From: Typha latifolia
Taxonomy: Eukaryota; Streptophyta; Magnoliopsida; Poales; Typhaceae
NCBI GenBank assembly: GCA_019914945.1
Contig: CM034104.1
Location: forward strand, 12,264,046 to 12,328,045
DNA: 64,000 nt
Direction: 5' to 3'
Below, one piece after another: positions 53,301 through 64,000 of the stretch (its first letter is position 1; each line of letters begins with the position of its first letter). Under the pieces are notes generated by a model that searched no databases, was not told the DNA's origin, and saw nothing but the letters and a program-made list of their open reading frames with translations. Position numbers and translations under genes: made by a program.

Positions 53301-56300
53301 TGTACTGGACCTTGCCGAGATAATAAAGAAGGGTTATCCTTTGAATTGCATGGTAGATTCTTAGAATTACTAAGGAGAAGTTATTCGATAGCTTATATCA
53401 ATATTTCTTACTTTTACTATTTTACGTTATATTGAAATAGAAAAGGAGGAAAACAATGTTATGTGGAACTTTTAAATGATACGTACAGTGATACAACGAA
53501 CAATCCATTGATTTTTCCATTCTTGTTGTTTCATCTTTGTGGGACCAAGGTGAAAATGTTTCAAGTGAAAGTTGGCACCAGGTTTTTAAGGAAGACAGGG
53601 AAAATCTTGATAGAAACCTTGACAAAATATATGATAGTTCATATGTGTTAGACTGGTGGGCCTGCCTCCAATTAGAGCTTAGTAAGAATCCAAGTAGCCC
53701 AGGCCATATTTCATAAATCTCTGCACAGAATGTATAGCAAAGCATGCTCCTAGAAAAGAATTGCATTCCAATTACTAGTTCAGGTAATACAAAAGAAAAT
53801 TTCAGAGGAGTAAAATGATTTTTATCCAAAATATAAGAAGGTAAAATGTATTTAACCCTAAATTAAGTGTTGTGAGACATTCGTGTATGTATGTAACTTC
53901 CTATGGTTTGAAAATTGAAACAAGACATCTTCGATAGTTAAACGTAAGTTTGTCTTGATGAATCATTATATTTATATTTGCAGCTCATTTAGGCATCTTT
54001 GCTGGTTTATTTCTTTACTTTCTTGAATCACTTATATTTGGTAAAATTTTCTTCAACATTATCACTGTCCAGTATTAGTGTGACCAAATACAACATTTTG
54101 GTCAAACTTTCTGTCCAGATGTCTGATCATCTTTTCATCTCTTTTCCTTCCTATGTTGCAGAATGTGGGTATCATTGGATATTCTAGAAAGCCATTAACA
54201 GATGAAGATTTAAGATCTATGATTGCGGCTACTTTGACTTGTCGGGTTGAACACCAGTATGATTCTTTCCTTAGTAAACTAGCTGCTATCTGCCGTACTT
54301 TAAATCTGCATGTTTATTTTATTCTACTGATTCTATGTTTGAAGTTGGTGCCTGAGCTGATTTACGAATCAACTTTCCTTGTTCCGGTTTCCTATCAGGA
54401 ATTCATGCTTGTAACTTGTATCAACTTAGTCTTAAAATATTTACATGCTAGCAACTTGCAACTTGGAACTTGCATCTGCTGAAATTGACAATGAACTTTT
54501 TGAGAAAAACTTCAGAATTTCCTTTCATAACTATTTCTCATAAATCAGAATTATCTGAGGGTGGGAGGGAGGGAGGGATTGACCAATGAATGCCCTCTTG
54601 CAGGCATGTGCAATATGATATAGCTTGCATCTATACAAGATCTCAGTTGATCTTGGCTTTAACATTTTATATGTTTATACTTTTTTGTTCTCTTTTTTCT
54701 TGAATCAGTTAGAATTATCTCCTGCTATAATTCAGAAAGGACATGTGTTAATGAGCAGCAATTTTGTGTATAAGCAGTGAAAATTGCGGGAACAAGTTAG
54801 ACGCATTTCTTGATAGAACCTACTACATAGATGGAGGATATAACAACAGAGATGGAATGGCAAAACTCAACTCCAAAATGAAGCAGATAGAGGTACCATC
54901 TGAGAACTTATATGCACAGTAAATAAACACATTATTGTTTCGGAATAATCAAAACACAAAAGTTCCACTAGCATAAGATTTTATCGGCTGCTTGAGTTGC
55001 CATTATTATGATCTATGAGTTGACTATCACTATCTATAATTCATTTATACAGGGAGATCATGCAGCAAACAGGATATTCTACCTTTCAGTTCCCCAAGAA
55101 GCACTTCTTGATGTTGCAATGACACTTGCTGATGGGGCTCAGACTAAATTAGGATGGAATAGAATAATAATCGAGAAGCCATTTGGCTTTGATGAATTTT
55201 CTTCATATCGTTTAACTCAGTATCTACTTTCAAAATTTGAAGAAAGCCAAATCTATAGGTGCACTTATCTGTCTTGCCTAAAACTTTATTCTATTTGTGT
55301 AAAAATTTACGGCTTTAAATTGATGAAAATTTGCCTTTTTGTATTGCCTTTTTGTATTGCTTTTTGAACTGCATATCTTTAAGCTATACTGACAATAGTA
55401 GGTGTAACTGTTGATTCAGAATAGACCATCTCCTGGGGAAAGACCTAATAGAAAATCTCACTGTTCTGAGATTTTCTAATTTGGTTTTTGAGCCTCTTTG
55501 GAGTCGAACCTACATACGTAATGTTCAAGTACAGTTTCTTTCCTTTTCTGAGAATTGTATCATATATTTGTATTACGTTCTTAAGTCTTAACCTTTTAAT
55601 GTTGCATGTTATTTCTGGCACAGGTCATCTTCTCTGAAGAATGTGGAATTGAAGCACGAGGAAGGTAACCATAAGGCATTTATATGCTAGCATTAAGATC
55701 ATGAAAGATTTGTGGTGTTAACAATGATTATATCTTCTGGTTATCCTTTTATTCTTTTGCATCATGCCTATGACAGTTTCAAATGCTTCATAAGCACTAT
55801 TGATACAAGTCAAGTCACAACTGGAATTTTTTTTATAAATCCTATGTTCATACAAGAATTAATGAGCAAGGCAACAATCATCATGTTTGCAAAATGACAC
55901 TACTGTCATAGGAAAAATCCAAAAGTCCTTGTCATCATGTTTGCATATAATCCCATCCCTTAGAGTAACAAAAAATCACTTTCATAATTTTTTCTGAGAA
56001 AAGTATACACTAGCTGTCATGTTACTAATGCAACCCAACCTTGATAGGGAAATGGGAATATATCTATTGAAAGATATGATGTGAAGCTCACACAGACTAG
56101 TTTAAGATCCCTTAAATTGCTCGTGTTCTGTAAATTTTGGGGTTCGTTGTTAATCCAATCTGTTGCTTTCTGAATCTGGTTTCTTTATTTATGAACTTCC
56201 TGTTTTCTCACAGATACTTTGATGGTTATGGTACTATTCGAGATATAGTTCATAGTCACATCCTCCAAACAGTAGCTTTGTTTGCTATGGAGCCACCTGT

Positions 56301-57538
56301 GAGTCTTGATGGGGAAGATATCCGAAATGAAAAGGTAATGTGTATTCCTTTGGTGAAAGCTGTACTAGTTGTTGGATTTTTATTGAATACATTTATGCAG
56401 GTCAAGGTGCTCAGATCAATACGAAGATTAGACCTTGATGATATTGTTCTTGGTCAGCTTAAAGATAGTTCTGACAAGTTTGACAGTTATATGAGCTCTT
56501 CAACACCAACATTTGTTGCTGCTGCTCTTTTTATTGATAATGCACGTTGGGATGGTGTACCATTTTTGATCAAAACTGGGATAGGGCTCATCAAACACAG
56601 GTATATTAGGCTACTTATAAACATTTTTTTTTTATCTCTAACATACTTGTCTGATTTGTCCGCAAGAATTAAAATGCATGATGGAATGCAAAGGTGAAGG
56701 AAAGCTTCCATCTTGTCCTGTGAAATGCAAACTTCAACCAGATTTAAGATTTAAAGACCATAGATGGCAAGCAAGCTACAGTACAAAAAGACTGATACTT
56801 GGCAATGTTTTGTAGCACTTATTTTAATAGGAACTTCAAAAATGAGGGCTCCCCCTCATAAAAGTGAAAAATAAGGAAAAAAATCATCATTGTTTCATCA
56901 ATTATAGTAGCTGAGGTCCATAAGAGGAATCAAATCAAGTTGATCTTTGTTGGGTTCAAGCTTTTGTATCTTCTAGGATTAGCATGTATATCATACTTTT
57001 TCTGTTTTGATTCACTGGCTTTGTTCAGGGTTGAGATACGCATCCAATTTCGTCATGTTCCGGGCAATATCTACCGCGAACGTTTTGGGCACAATATAGA
57101 TTTCGATACGAATGAATTAATACTGCGCGATCAGCCTGAGGAAGCTATTCTTATGAAAATCAACAATAAAGTCCCAGGACTTGGACTGCAATTGGACGCT
57201 TCAGAACTTAACCTGCTCTATAGGGACAAGTATGGTTAACTCTGACTTTCTTGGTGCTCTTTTAGAAGCCATATATTAATTATGAATTTGGATGGTGCAG
57301 GTACAATGTTGAAGTGCCAGATTCATATGAACATCTTCTTCTGGATGTAATAGATGGCGACAATCATCTGTTCATGCGCAGTGACGAAGTAGAAGCTGCA
57401 TGGAACATATTAACTCCAATTATGCATGAGATTGACGAGAAGAAGATCACACCTGAGCTTTATGAGGCTGGAGGTAGGGGGCCTGTTGGAGCATACTATC
57501 TTGGTGCTAAACATGGAGTTCGTTGGGCAGACGACTAG
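50345..57538 (+). CDS. G6PD4: Glucose-6-phosphate dehydrogenase homologue, G6PD4-like, chloroplastic
   Basis: Homologue of the first oxidative pentose-phosphate enzyme. Arabidopsis G6PD4 is a divergent plastid isoform reported to lack activity alone and to help target another isoform. Twelve exons: 50345-50446, 51020-51248, 51672-51925, 54162-54256, 54778-54892, 55053-55258, 55420-55528, 55624-55664, 56214-56334, 56401-56600, 57029-57229, 57301-57538; 636 residues. Residues 1-34 look like a transit peptide, followed by a low-complexity linker. The nucleotide loop is GATGELA (170-176), where active enzymes have Gxx[13 protein letters not shown] keeps Asp-His and Lys, and HSHILQ keeps the likely catalytic His. 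[22 protein letters not shown] and [18 protein letters not shown] follow, and the end GVRWADD is G6PD4-like. Exon 3 may instead start at 51657. Intron 9 is 66 bases, in frame, without stops. Confidence 0.93.
51370..51600 (+). repeat. Tandem duplication with interstitial telomere-like repeats
   Basis: Two diverged copies of about 115 bases within intron 2 of the G6PD4-like gene. Each starts with a GTGTGT/GCATGC-rich part and ends with TTTAGGG-type words; copy 1 has two adjacent TTTAGGG units. TTTAGGG is the plant telomere unit. Confidence 0.75.
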
Positions 57539-58768
57539 TCAGTATCATTAAATATCAAGAATTCTCTATCCAGTTCATTGTTCAGAAGTCCTATTGAGTT
57601 GCATGCGGTGATATATAGAAGGAACATCAATAGCTGTTTCTCATTAGGAAGGTTGATTTCTCTTGACAGCTCCAGACACCAGCTTTTTTATTTGTAAATA
57701 TCCAGCACTTGACGTTTATTCCATGTAGATCAATGAGGAACTTGTGTATAAAATCTTTGAGGTTTCCACTTGAAAAATATCTATCCTTGTGACACAGAGA
57801 AATATTGATGTTATGGGGTTTAAAGAACTAAAATTTAAACTGTAAGGAATCTCTTTGTGCTTATTAATGAAAAGATCAGTCTTTTTTAAGCTGACAAAGC
57901 TCAATTTTTTTTTGCTGAGAATGCATAAACTCATGCAATTTAAACTAAGAATATTGCAAAGATGTAGTTGTAGAGATTCCACATTATCAATATCGTTGGA
58001 ACTCATAATGATGCTTCTATTCCAAGTATGCAAGTCTACAGGGCATACTTGTTTGTTTTGAGTTTTAAGGATTCCCCTTGAACTGATTTAAAAACTCTTA
58101 AACTGGTTTAATAACCGAACATCCTTTTATCTTCTTTTTATATCTAATTAAGATTACTCTCTAGAAAATTAAAACTAAAAAAATGAGACTAACTAATCGA
58201 GCTTGTAGGTTAGTCTCAAACCAAATAAGACCGTAACAATTCCTTTTAACCTACCTTATATACACAACAAGCAACGCTCACTTTCAGGCACCACATGACC
58301 ATATCATGAAAGCCATTAGAGTGTGACTGCAGGGAAATGTAAGTGGAGTTCATACACAATTGAACTTATTTAGCATAATTCATAGATGATCAGTAAACAT
58401 CAGATTTTAACCCTTGCAATCCCATTGTTAGGTGGCCATCGCTGCTGGTTTAGCCTATATGGCCTACCTACAATCACCAGAAGATCAAATTAGGCTGCGT
58501 GCACAGCCGAATGAAGGTTATTTTTTTACAGCTGGGGTTCACCAGAACATCAATTAGATCATTTAACTCAGTCTGCATAGCATCAGTTTTGAAATTTATG
58601 TCCTTCAGATGCTGCATCTCAACAATCAAAAGGTAAATGGTACTACACTAGCAAACAGAACCAACTCATGACGCTGTGATGCATAAATACAATGTGCATG
58701 GTAGGTTACTGTACAATTTCTTCTTCCATTTTAAGAATGGATCAAGGAAATTATTTTCAGAGTTTTTA
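57539..58768. other. Convergent 3' region of G6PD4-like and DRM3-like genes
   Basis: About 1.2 kb between facing stop codons. The left side should be the G6PD4 3' UTR, the right side the DRM3 3' UTR. A short open stretch at 58432-58520 is not recognisable. No gene is supported. Confidence 0.5.
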
Positions 58769-61482
58769 TCAATTATTCCTACCTATTATACTTCTTACTC
58801 TTTGAACAACACGCACAAATTCAAAGAAAAGGTTTGAGTCCATGCCCATAGAACTATTTACAGTGGAACTTCCAGTAACACAGGTTCCTGGATTTCCACC
58901 AACAACAATATCAAAACCACCAAATTCTTTGATAAAATCCTCGAGCCTGTGAATGGTCAGCTTCCCGATACCTCCTAACTGCCTCAGTACACCAGATTGT
59001 TCTGTGTTGTGCCACCATCTCCTCATTATTTTTCGGTTGACCTCAGATGCTTCGACTGAAACCACACATTTAAGATGAATACCAAGCCTATGCAAGGCAA
59101 TCTCTGCACCTCCAATTCCAGTATAGATGGACAGCACCCTCAGTCCATCTGGATAAATGTCCTTCAAGACTGACAAAATATAGCCAATTGTGTCTGACTG
59201 AAAGCTGTATTTGAGTGCATTGAGTCTTTCAGCTGGCTCAAATCCCCAAAGTCGAGTGTGGTTAACTGGGTAACCCAGGATGGGTTCCACTTGGTGAGGC
59301 TCGATAGGGCCTAACTTGTCTTGGCCCACCCACATCAGGTTAAATGTCTTGCATTGGTGAAGAATATTTGTTTGCTGTTCTCTAGAAAGCACTCCTTGTG
59401 AGTCCAACATTATTTTCCGAAGCTGCTCGCACAGCTGACCAACGCCTGTAGACTCAGAATTTATGCAGCTTAACTGCTTCCTCGTGTCCCACGAAGGCCA
59501 CCACCTCTTGGTATGTGGGAACGCGTCTTCAATAGTCATTGGTGGCTTTGGGAGGATGCAAGATCTTTTCTGGGTAGGAAGATTGTGAATGTAGCCTTCC
59601 TTTCTGATGAAAGCAGAAAAATATCTAGTATTGACAAACTCTGGCTCAATTCCATACAAAAACTGTGATAATTTTCTCCATGTCTCCTGGGAGACATCCA
59701 AAACATTTCCATAGAAAAAATAAGGTGGCTTGGAGATGAGCCCATGAACTTTTCGTTGGATGTTTGGTGTCATCAATTCAGGTACTTCCTCTTTAATCAA
59801 CCTTTCTTCTGTTGAGCCCCCAAGCATATCATATGAATTTGGCTTGGTATGGGAAGCTGTTTTCCATTCATCCAACTTCCCTTGCTGTCTGTGGGTACTA
59901 CTGGAAGCTTCTTTGTCATCAAGGACGTGTTTGGCCCTTTTTATCATTACCTTCTCTTCATGGTCATAAAGACTCATGTAGGAGCTCGATGCATATTCTG
60001 GACACTCTGTTGTTACATTACCTATATAATCAAATTCTCTTTTGATGATACTTTTACCATTTATTTTAACCTGCACAGAACAGAAAGCATAAACCTTCAG
60101 TGAAGAATGGTAGAATGATTCTCAGTGAGATCACGACAATTCCAAAATAAATTATATCATGGAATTCTAGAAGTAGATTTCAGTTTAATAGGTAAACAGG
60201 TCTGATCAAGCTTCATCTTAGTCCATAAGAGATTTTGAATAACAGAAAATTATTAGAGGTGTCAAAGAAAAACTAATTATGCTGTACAGGTATCAAATAT
60301 AGGCAGAAAGACAGTAACTTAATGAAATCTAATCAAGATTCCAGACATAATATGCTGTAATTAAGCCATTGAACAACTAGAATAAGACCCTCCTAACAAG
60401 TTACATAAAATGAAAAGGAAAACTTCATCTTGGTTCTCATGGCCCCGGGAAATAATTATTTTCATGCAATCATGTGCAGAATGCAATTGAAAAGTGCTTA
60501 TTTATACACTCCTTTATGCATCTTATGACGGAGAAAAGCTGTTTTATAAAGGAAAAGTTCCATCAAAATAAGCAGGATTTTACTACCACTGTCAAAATTA
60601 AAGAAGAGTAATAGTTGATTGCATGTAGAGTAACACTTGGTGGTCAAATGATGCCATCGCTTATATCACATGCATCTACCTTTGGATTAGTTGTTCAGAA
60701 AGAAAGGAACATTGAACGACACAATATGCAAAGAAAAAAAACACAAGATGTTAAGACTGAAGAGATAACTTTTAAGTGTATCTTCTCTAGATCTTGGCGT
60801 ACCCATTCTGTTATTAGGATAATGTTAGTACAATGGTATAGCACAAGCACATGTTGTATACTTTAGTGGCATCCATGTTTATAGTCGATTCCGGAGCAGC
60901 ATGTGGACCATCTATGTCAACTTGTGTTGTCTTGAGAAAGGCACAGTTATATGTTAACCCTAAGAAATGTACTTTTCTCACAAATAATATCTTCTAAATG
61001 AGCCTCCGCCAATGCCAAGAAAGTTAGAGCTATCAAATAATGGCCTAAGCCCTGTAACATAGGGATGTTAGAAGCTTTCATGGGCTTACTATCTTCTACC
61101 ATCAATTTAGTAGAGATTTCAGCACAATTATAGCCCCGATAACTGATTGCCTTAAAAAGGTGAGCCTAAGTGGTCAACGAGCACTATCAAAGCTTTCACA
61201 AAATCAAACAACTCTTGTCATGCCCTTTCCCAACTATTCTAAAGTCTTCTGAGGTTGCATGCAAGGTTCCAAAACTCAATATTGAGATAATATCGACCGC
61301 CCGTATCGAATCAAATTATTTTTATAATTACGTAAAATTCTAAATATGATTTTAAAATACAGGATTTCTTATAAATTTAAAAAATAAGAAAATAATAATT
61401 ATTTATATATGAAACCTAAAAACTAAAAAAATATGTTAATTTACTCAAAACTTTATTTTCTCCTTTCTTTTCTCCCCCTCCC

Positions 61483-61541
<59 letters not shown>

Positions 61542-63145
61542 GCTCGCAAGTCAATTTATTTTTTCAATTCTTCTCTCTCCCTTTTCTTTCTCTTACTGAT
61601 GCTCATCAATTTATCTCTTTTTTTTTAGTTTCTTCTCCCTCCCTTCTCTTTCCCTTTAACTCTCTCTATGACTACAGAGAGTAAGATAGAGATCGGAGGG
61701 AGAGAGAGGGAGGCAGCTCGTCGGAGAGAGTAGAGAAAGAAAGAGAGATAAGGCGTCGGAGAGAGAAAGGAAAACAATAAATAATAAAATACTAACCCGA
61801 AGTCGTCGAAGGTCAAGATCGTTGGATCTACCATGGGTGTCGTCGCTGGGGAGAAAAGAAGAGAAACAAGAAAAGAAAGAGATTCGGGTTGTATCCTTCT
61901 TGAATCTGACCCACATCCATATTCTTGGACCATTTTGGGCGGGATCAACCGATCCTGACCTAATACGGATCAAATATTGGCCGATCCAATAAATACTTGG
62001 CTGAAACTAGTCTAACAATCCTGATCACCCCAATATGCCTTAAACAAATGAGCCAATCTATGAGCCGATTCATGGAAGCCTCTTCTTATCCATACTTTCC
62101 AACATTCTACCTAATATAGTAGATGAAATTAATTAAATTTTAGATATTGAGATCATATCTGCTAGAGATGATGGAACTTGACGGTACCCCAATATGTTAG
62201 AAAGGACGGTCTAAATTTGATGATATAGCTTGATCGAAGTGACTTAGAGCGATAAGACCCTAACAGTCTAGAGCAACATGAGAGCAACAGAAGGGCATAT
62301 TTGATGTAGTTAAGTTCTCTCCCACCTGAAGAGAATAATGCGAACATCATCGATAGATCATATTAGCGCATGTATTAGCTCAGGAGATGCCGATAACTAA
62401 TAATCCCTCTTTTAGGAAAGTTATTATGAGTCTTATTTCATTACATATTTATTTCTTTTTGGTGTTCAGAATTGTATTTGCTTATTTCTAGCATTTAGAA
62501 TTGAATTTGCTTATTTTCAATGTTTTAGGGTTGTATTTGCTTATTGCATTTGCAAAGTTCATATATAAACCAACTTACACCCGGTTAGGGTTTTAACAAA
62601 TAATTTTGAGATTGTTTCTACCTCCTTTATGAGATTTGAGTGTGAAACCCTGGTTTGAGGGTAGAGATGTGAAACTCTACCTCTCTTTCTTCTCTGGCCA
62701 CCTTCTTTCCCTAAAACCCTAATGAGTCCATTGTATCACACCAATACCAAAAGAAAATACATATATTGCAAAACTTCAACGAGCAATGCATAACAATCTA
62801 ACGTCAAAAAAAGTGTTAATTACAACTCTCTGCAGATTAGATTCCAACATAATCAATAAATTCAGACCAAGAAACACGAAATCTAGTATAATTTAATTGT
62901 ATAGAGTACTTGAACTCAGAAAATAAACAAAACTGTGATTGTTAAATGTTGACACCTCTTCTTGATCAACTCCCTTAGCATATCGGCTTGCAAAAATAGA
63001 ATCAGCAAGCTCCAGAATGGAAACTTCTGGACCTGAAAAGTGAAAATAGCCAGGTTGTTAGATGCTGAGGAATGAGTAGGCTTCTCACCAAATTCTGGCA
63101 AGATAATGAAATCATCTAAGAAGTCAAACAAGAGGGATACCGAGT
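58769..63145 (-). CDS. DRM3: DRM3-like domains-rearranged methyltransferase homologue, partial
   Basis: Relative of the DRM2 de novo cytosine methyltransferase of RNA-directed DNA methylation. Seen exons, high to low: 63145-63089, 63032-62956, 60070-58769; phases close (1, 1, 0). The 5' exons lie beyond the right edge or were not found. The small exons (SVSLLFDFLDD, ELADSIFASRYAKG) fit the region after the UBA domains. The last exon carries the permuted methyltransferase domain: PPYFFYGNV, RWWPSWDTR, a motif X-like YSFQSDTIGY, then motif I VLSIYTGIGGAEIALHRLG, VVSVEASEVNR, and GGFDIVVGGNPG. Motif IV, which in active DRMs reads SPC with the catalytic Cys, reads NPG here. The protein is therefore probably catalytically dead, as in DRM3. 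The 2.9 kb intron 60071-62955 carries a gypsy relic. Confidence 0.88.
60784..61262 (+). mobile_element. Decayed Ty3/gypsy reverse transcriptase fragment
   Basis: Inside the DRM3-like intron, antisense to the gene. Shifting + strand frames match the palm and connection of gypsy RT. Visible are VVYFSGIHVYS where YFDD would be expected, HVDHLCQLV, LRKAQLYVNPKKCTFLTNN, DVRSFHGLTIFYHQF, STIIAPITDCLKK, then PKWS. Stops and frameshifts are frequent and both active-site Asp are lost. The match ends near 61262. Identification is from remembered family motifs and does not rest on any one frame. Confidence 0.85.
61490..61537. repeat. (CT)n microsatellite
   Basis: About 24 CT units in the DRM3-like intron, followed within 140 bases by purine-rich GA sequence. 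Confidence 0.95.
62465..62551 (+). repeat. Triple 29-bp tandem repeat
   Basis: Three imperfect units start at 62465, 62494 and 62523. Each contains TTG(T/A)ATTTGCTTATT. It is followed by TATATAAACC and could be part of an LTR, but no pair of LTRs was found. Confidence 0.8.
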
Positions 63146-64000
63146 CTTGAAGAGGATATATTTACAAGAAACTCACTAGCAAGTATGAAGTTTAGTTACA
63201 AAGGTTGTCATCTAATATTACAGATGAAACAACATGAAATGAAGATGAACTGGGTTGATGGAAAAATAGCAGAAATTTTATCAAATGACTTGTGAAGTGC
63301 TACACAATAAAAAGGGAGTCCTAGTGTACGAGGCTCCGGCAAATGGTAACCCTTACCACAACACCAAGTGATTCCCTTTAAATTACTGCATGATGTTCAT
63401 TTAATTATTATTAATGCTAGTGGCACAACACATTTGTTCACAAGATATCGCTGTTATGTTTAAAAAGTTCGAGCAAATTCTACAGTTAGTTCAAGTGATT
63501 TAGTTTATTTGACTGATTAGTCTTACACTCAACTTTAATTAATTGTTTGGTTGTTTATGTTAGTCTCTAGTTTGGGGAATATTCACAAGGATTACGTCAT
63601 AGGATCAGCCCTAGATTAGGATTTAGATCAACCTCAACTTGGATATGGACTTCACATGGAAGCCAGGAACGCAGCCCTCTTGCAAGTGTTTACTTAATTG
63701 CTTAAGACCTTTAGTATAACATTATGGCTAGCTAGAGTTTTGAAGCAGTGGAAATACTTTGACATTAGGGCTAGCTAGAGTTTTGGAGCAGTGGAAATAT
63801 TTAGGAAATAAATAAAATTAAGAAAATCTAAAGCAGTCATCATTAGAATATAAAGTAAACATTGTACAAAAGGAAACAAACTTTTGAGCAGTGGAACTCT
63901 TTTGACTCTAGTAGAAACTCCCTTTTGAGAGGGTAAGGTTTTTCTTTTTTTATTCATGCAAATTACTGCGAGAATATGTCTGTAACTTAATGTGGCATTA
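63146..64000. other. Right-edge region, probable DRM3-like intron
   Basis: No exon is recognised. If the DRM3-like gene continues beyond the window this is intron or promoter. It holds a 42-bp near-tandem duplication at 63722-63805 and a short SINE-like phrase near 63313-63345. Confidence 0.4.

Noticed and set aside
58432..58520. Open + strand stretch reading AIAAGLAYMAYLQ
   Set aside because: About 30 codons, no ATG-led gene, no splice partner and no known family; lies between two convergent 3' UTRs.
60890..60912. Aspartic protease-like VDSGA reading near 60882
   Set aside because: In the better frames this stretch is the RT segment after the YFDD box, so the protease-like reading is chance.

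Overview
The window is nuclear DNA of a flowering plant. Ten intron-rich protein genes of plant-specific type (chlorophyll synthesis, aquaporin, CIPK kinase, TGA bZIP, plastid G6PDH, DRM methyltransferase) sit among AT-rich spacers with eukaryotic tRNA genes, microsatellites and decayed LTR retrotransposons. From memory the proteins look most like those of non-grass monocots (palm-like TGA2.1). That is an impression, not a test.

Layout. 1-1281: AT-rich spacer. 1282-2929 (+): CRD1/CHL27 Mg-protoporphyrin ester cyclase. 4063-5943 (+): small basic aquaporin SIP2. 5.9-11.2 kb: gene-free, with a degenerate tandem array of about 213 bp period. 12603-17805 (+): CIPK3-like kinase, 14 coding exons. 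18585-20273 (-): FSH-type serine hydrolase. 21417-23893 (-): calmodulin. 26306-27901 (-): compact TRM/LONGIFOLIA-related protein. 30768-36392 (-): ZIFL-type MFS transporter, 17 exons, with a tRNA-Pro gene nested antisense in one intron. 36.4-41.7 kb: spacer with a MULE-like TIR element, tRNA-Asn, a Ty3/gypsy gag relic and tRNA-Ala. 42271-48873 (+): TGA2.1-like bZIP factor. 50345-57538 (+): G6PD4-like plastid G6PDH homologue. 58769 to at least 63145 (-): DRM3-like cytosine methyltransferase homologue, 5' end beyond the window, with a decayed gypsy reverse transcriptase in an intron.

Exon models were built by hand from GT-AG borders, frame continuity and remembered family sequence. Phases close in all ten genes. 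The least certain joins are TGA exon 1/2, TGA exon 4/5, G6PD4 exon 2/3 and TRM exon 3/4.

The genes form no operon-like unit. Calmodulin and CIPK3 are both calcium-signalling parts but are not shown to work together. The most notable points are two paralogues with altered key motifs (G6PD4-like and DRM3-like), two short introns that are multiples of three without stops, the nested tRNA, the telomere-like duplication and the TE relics. I found no convincing undescribed system.
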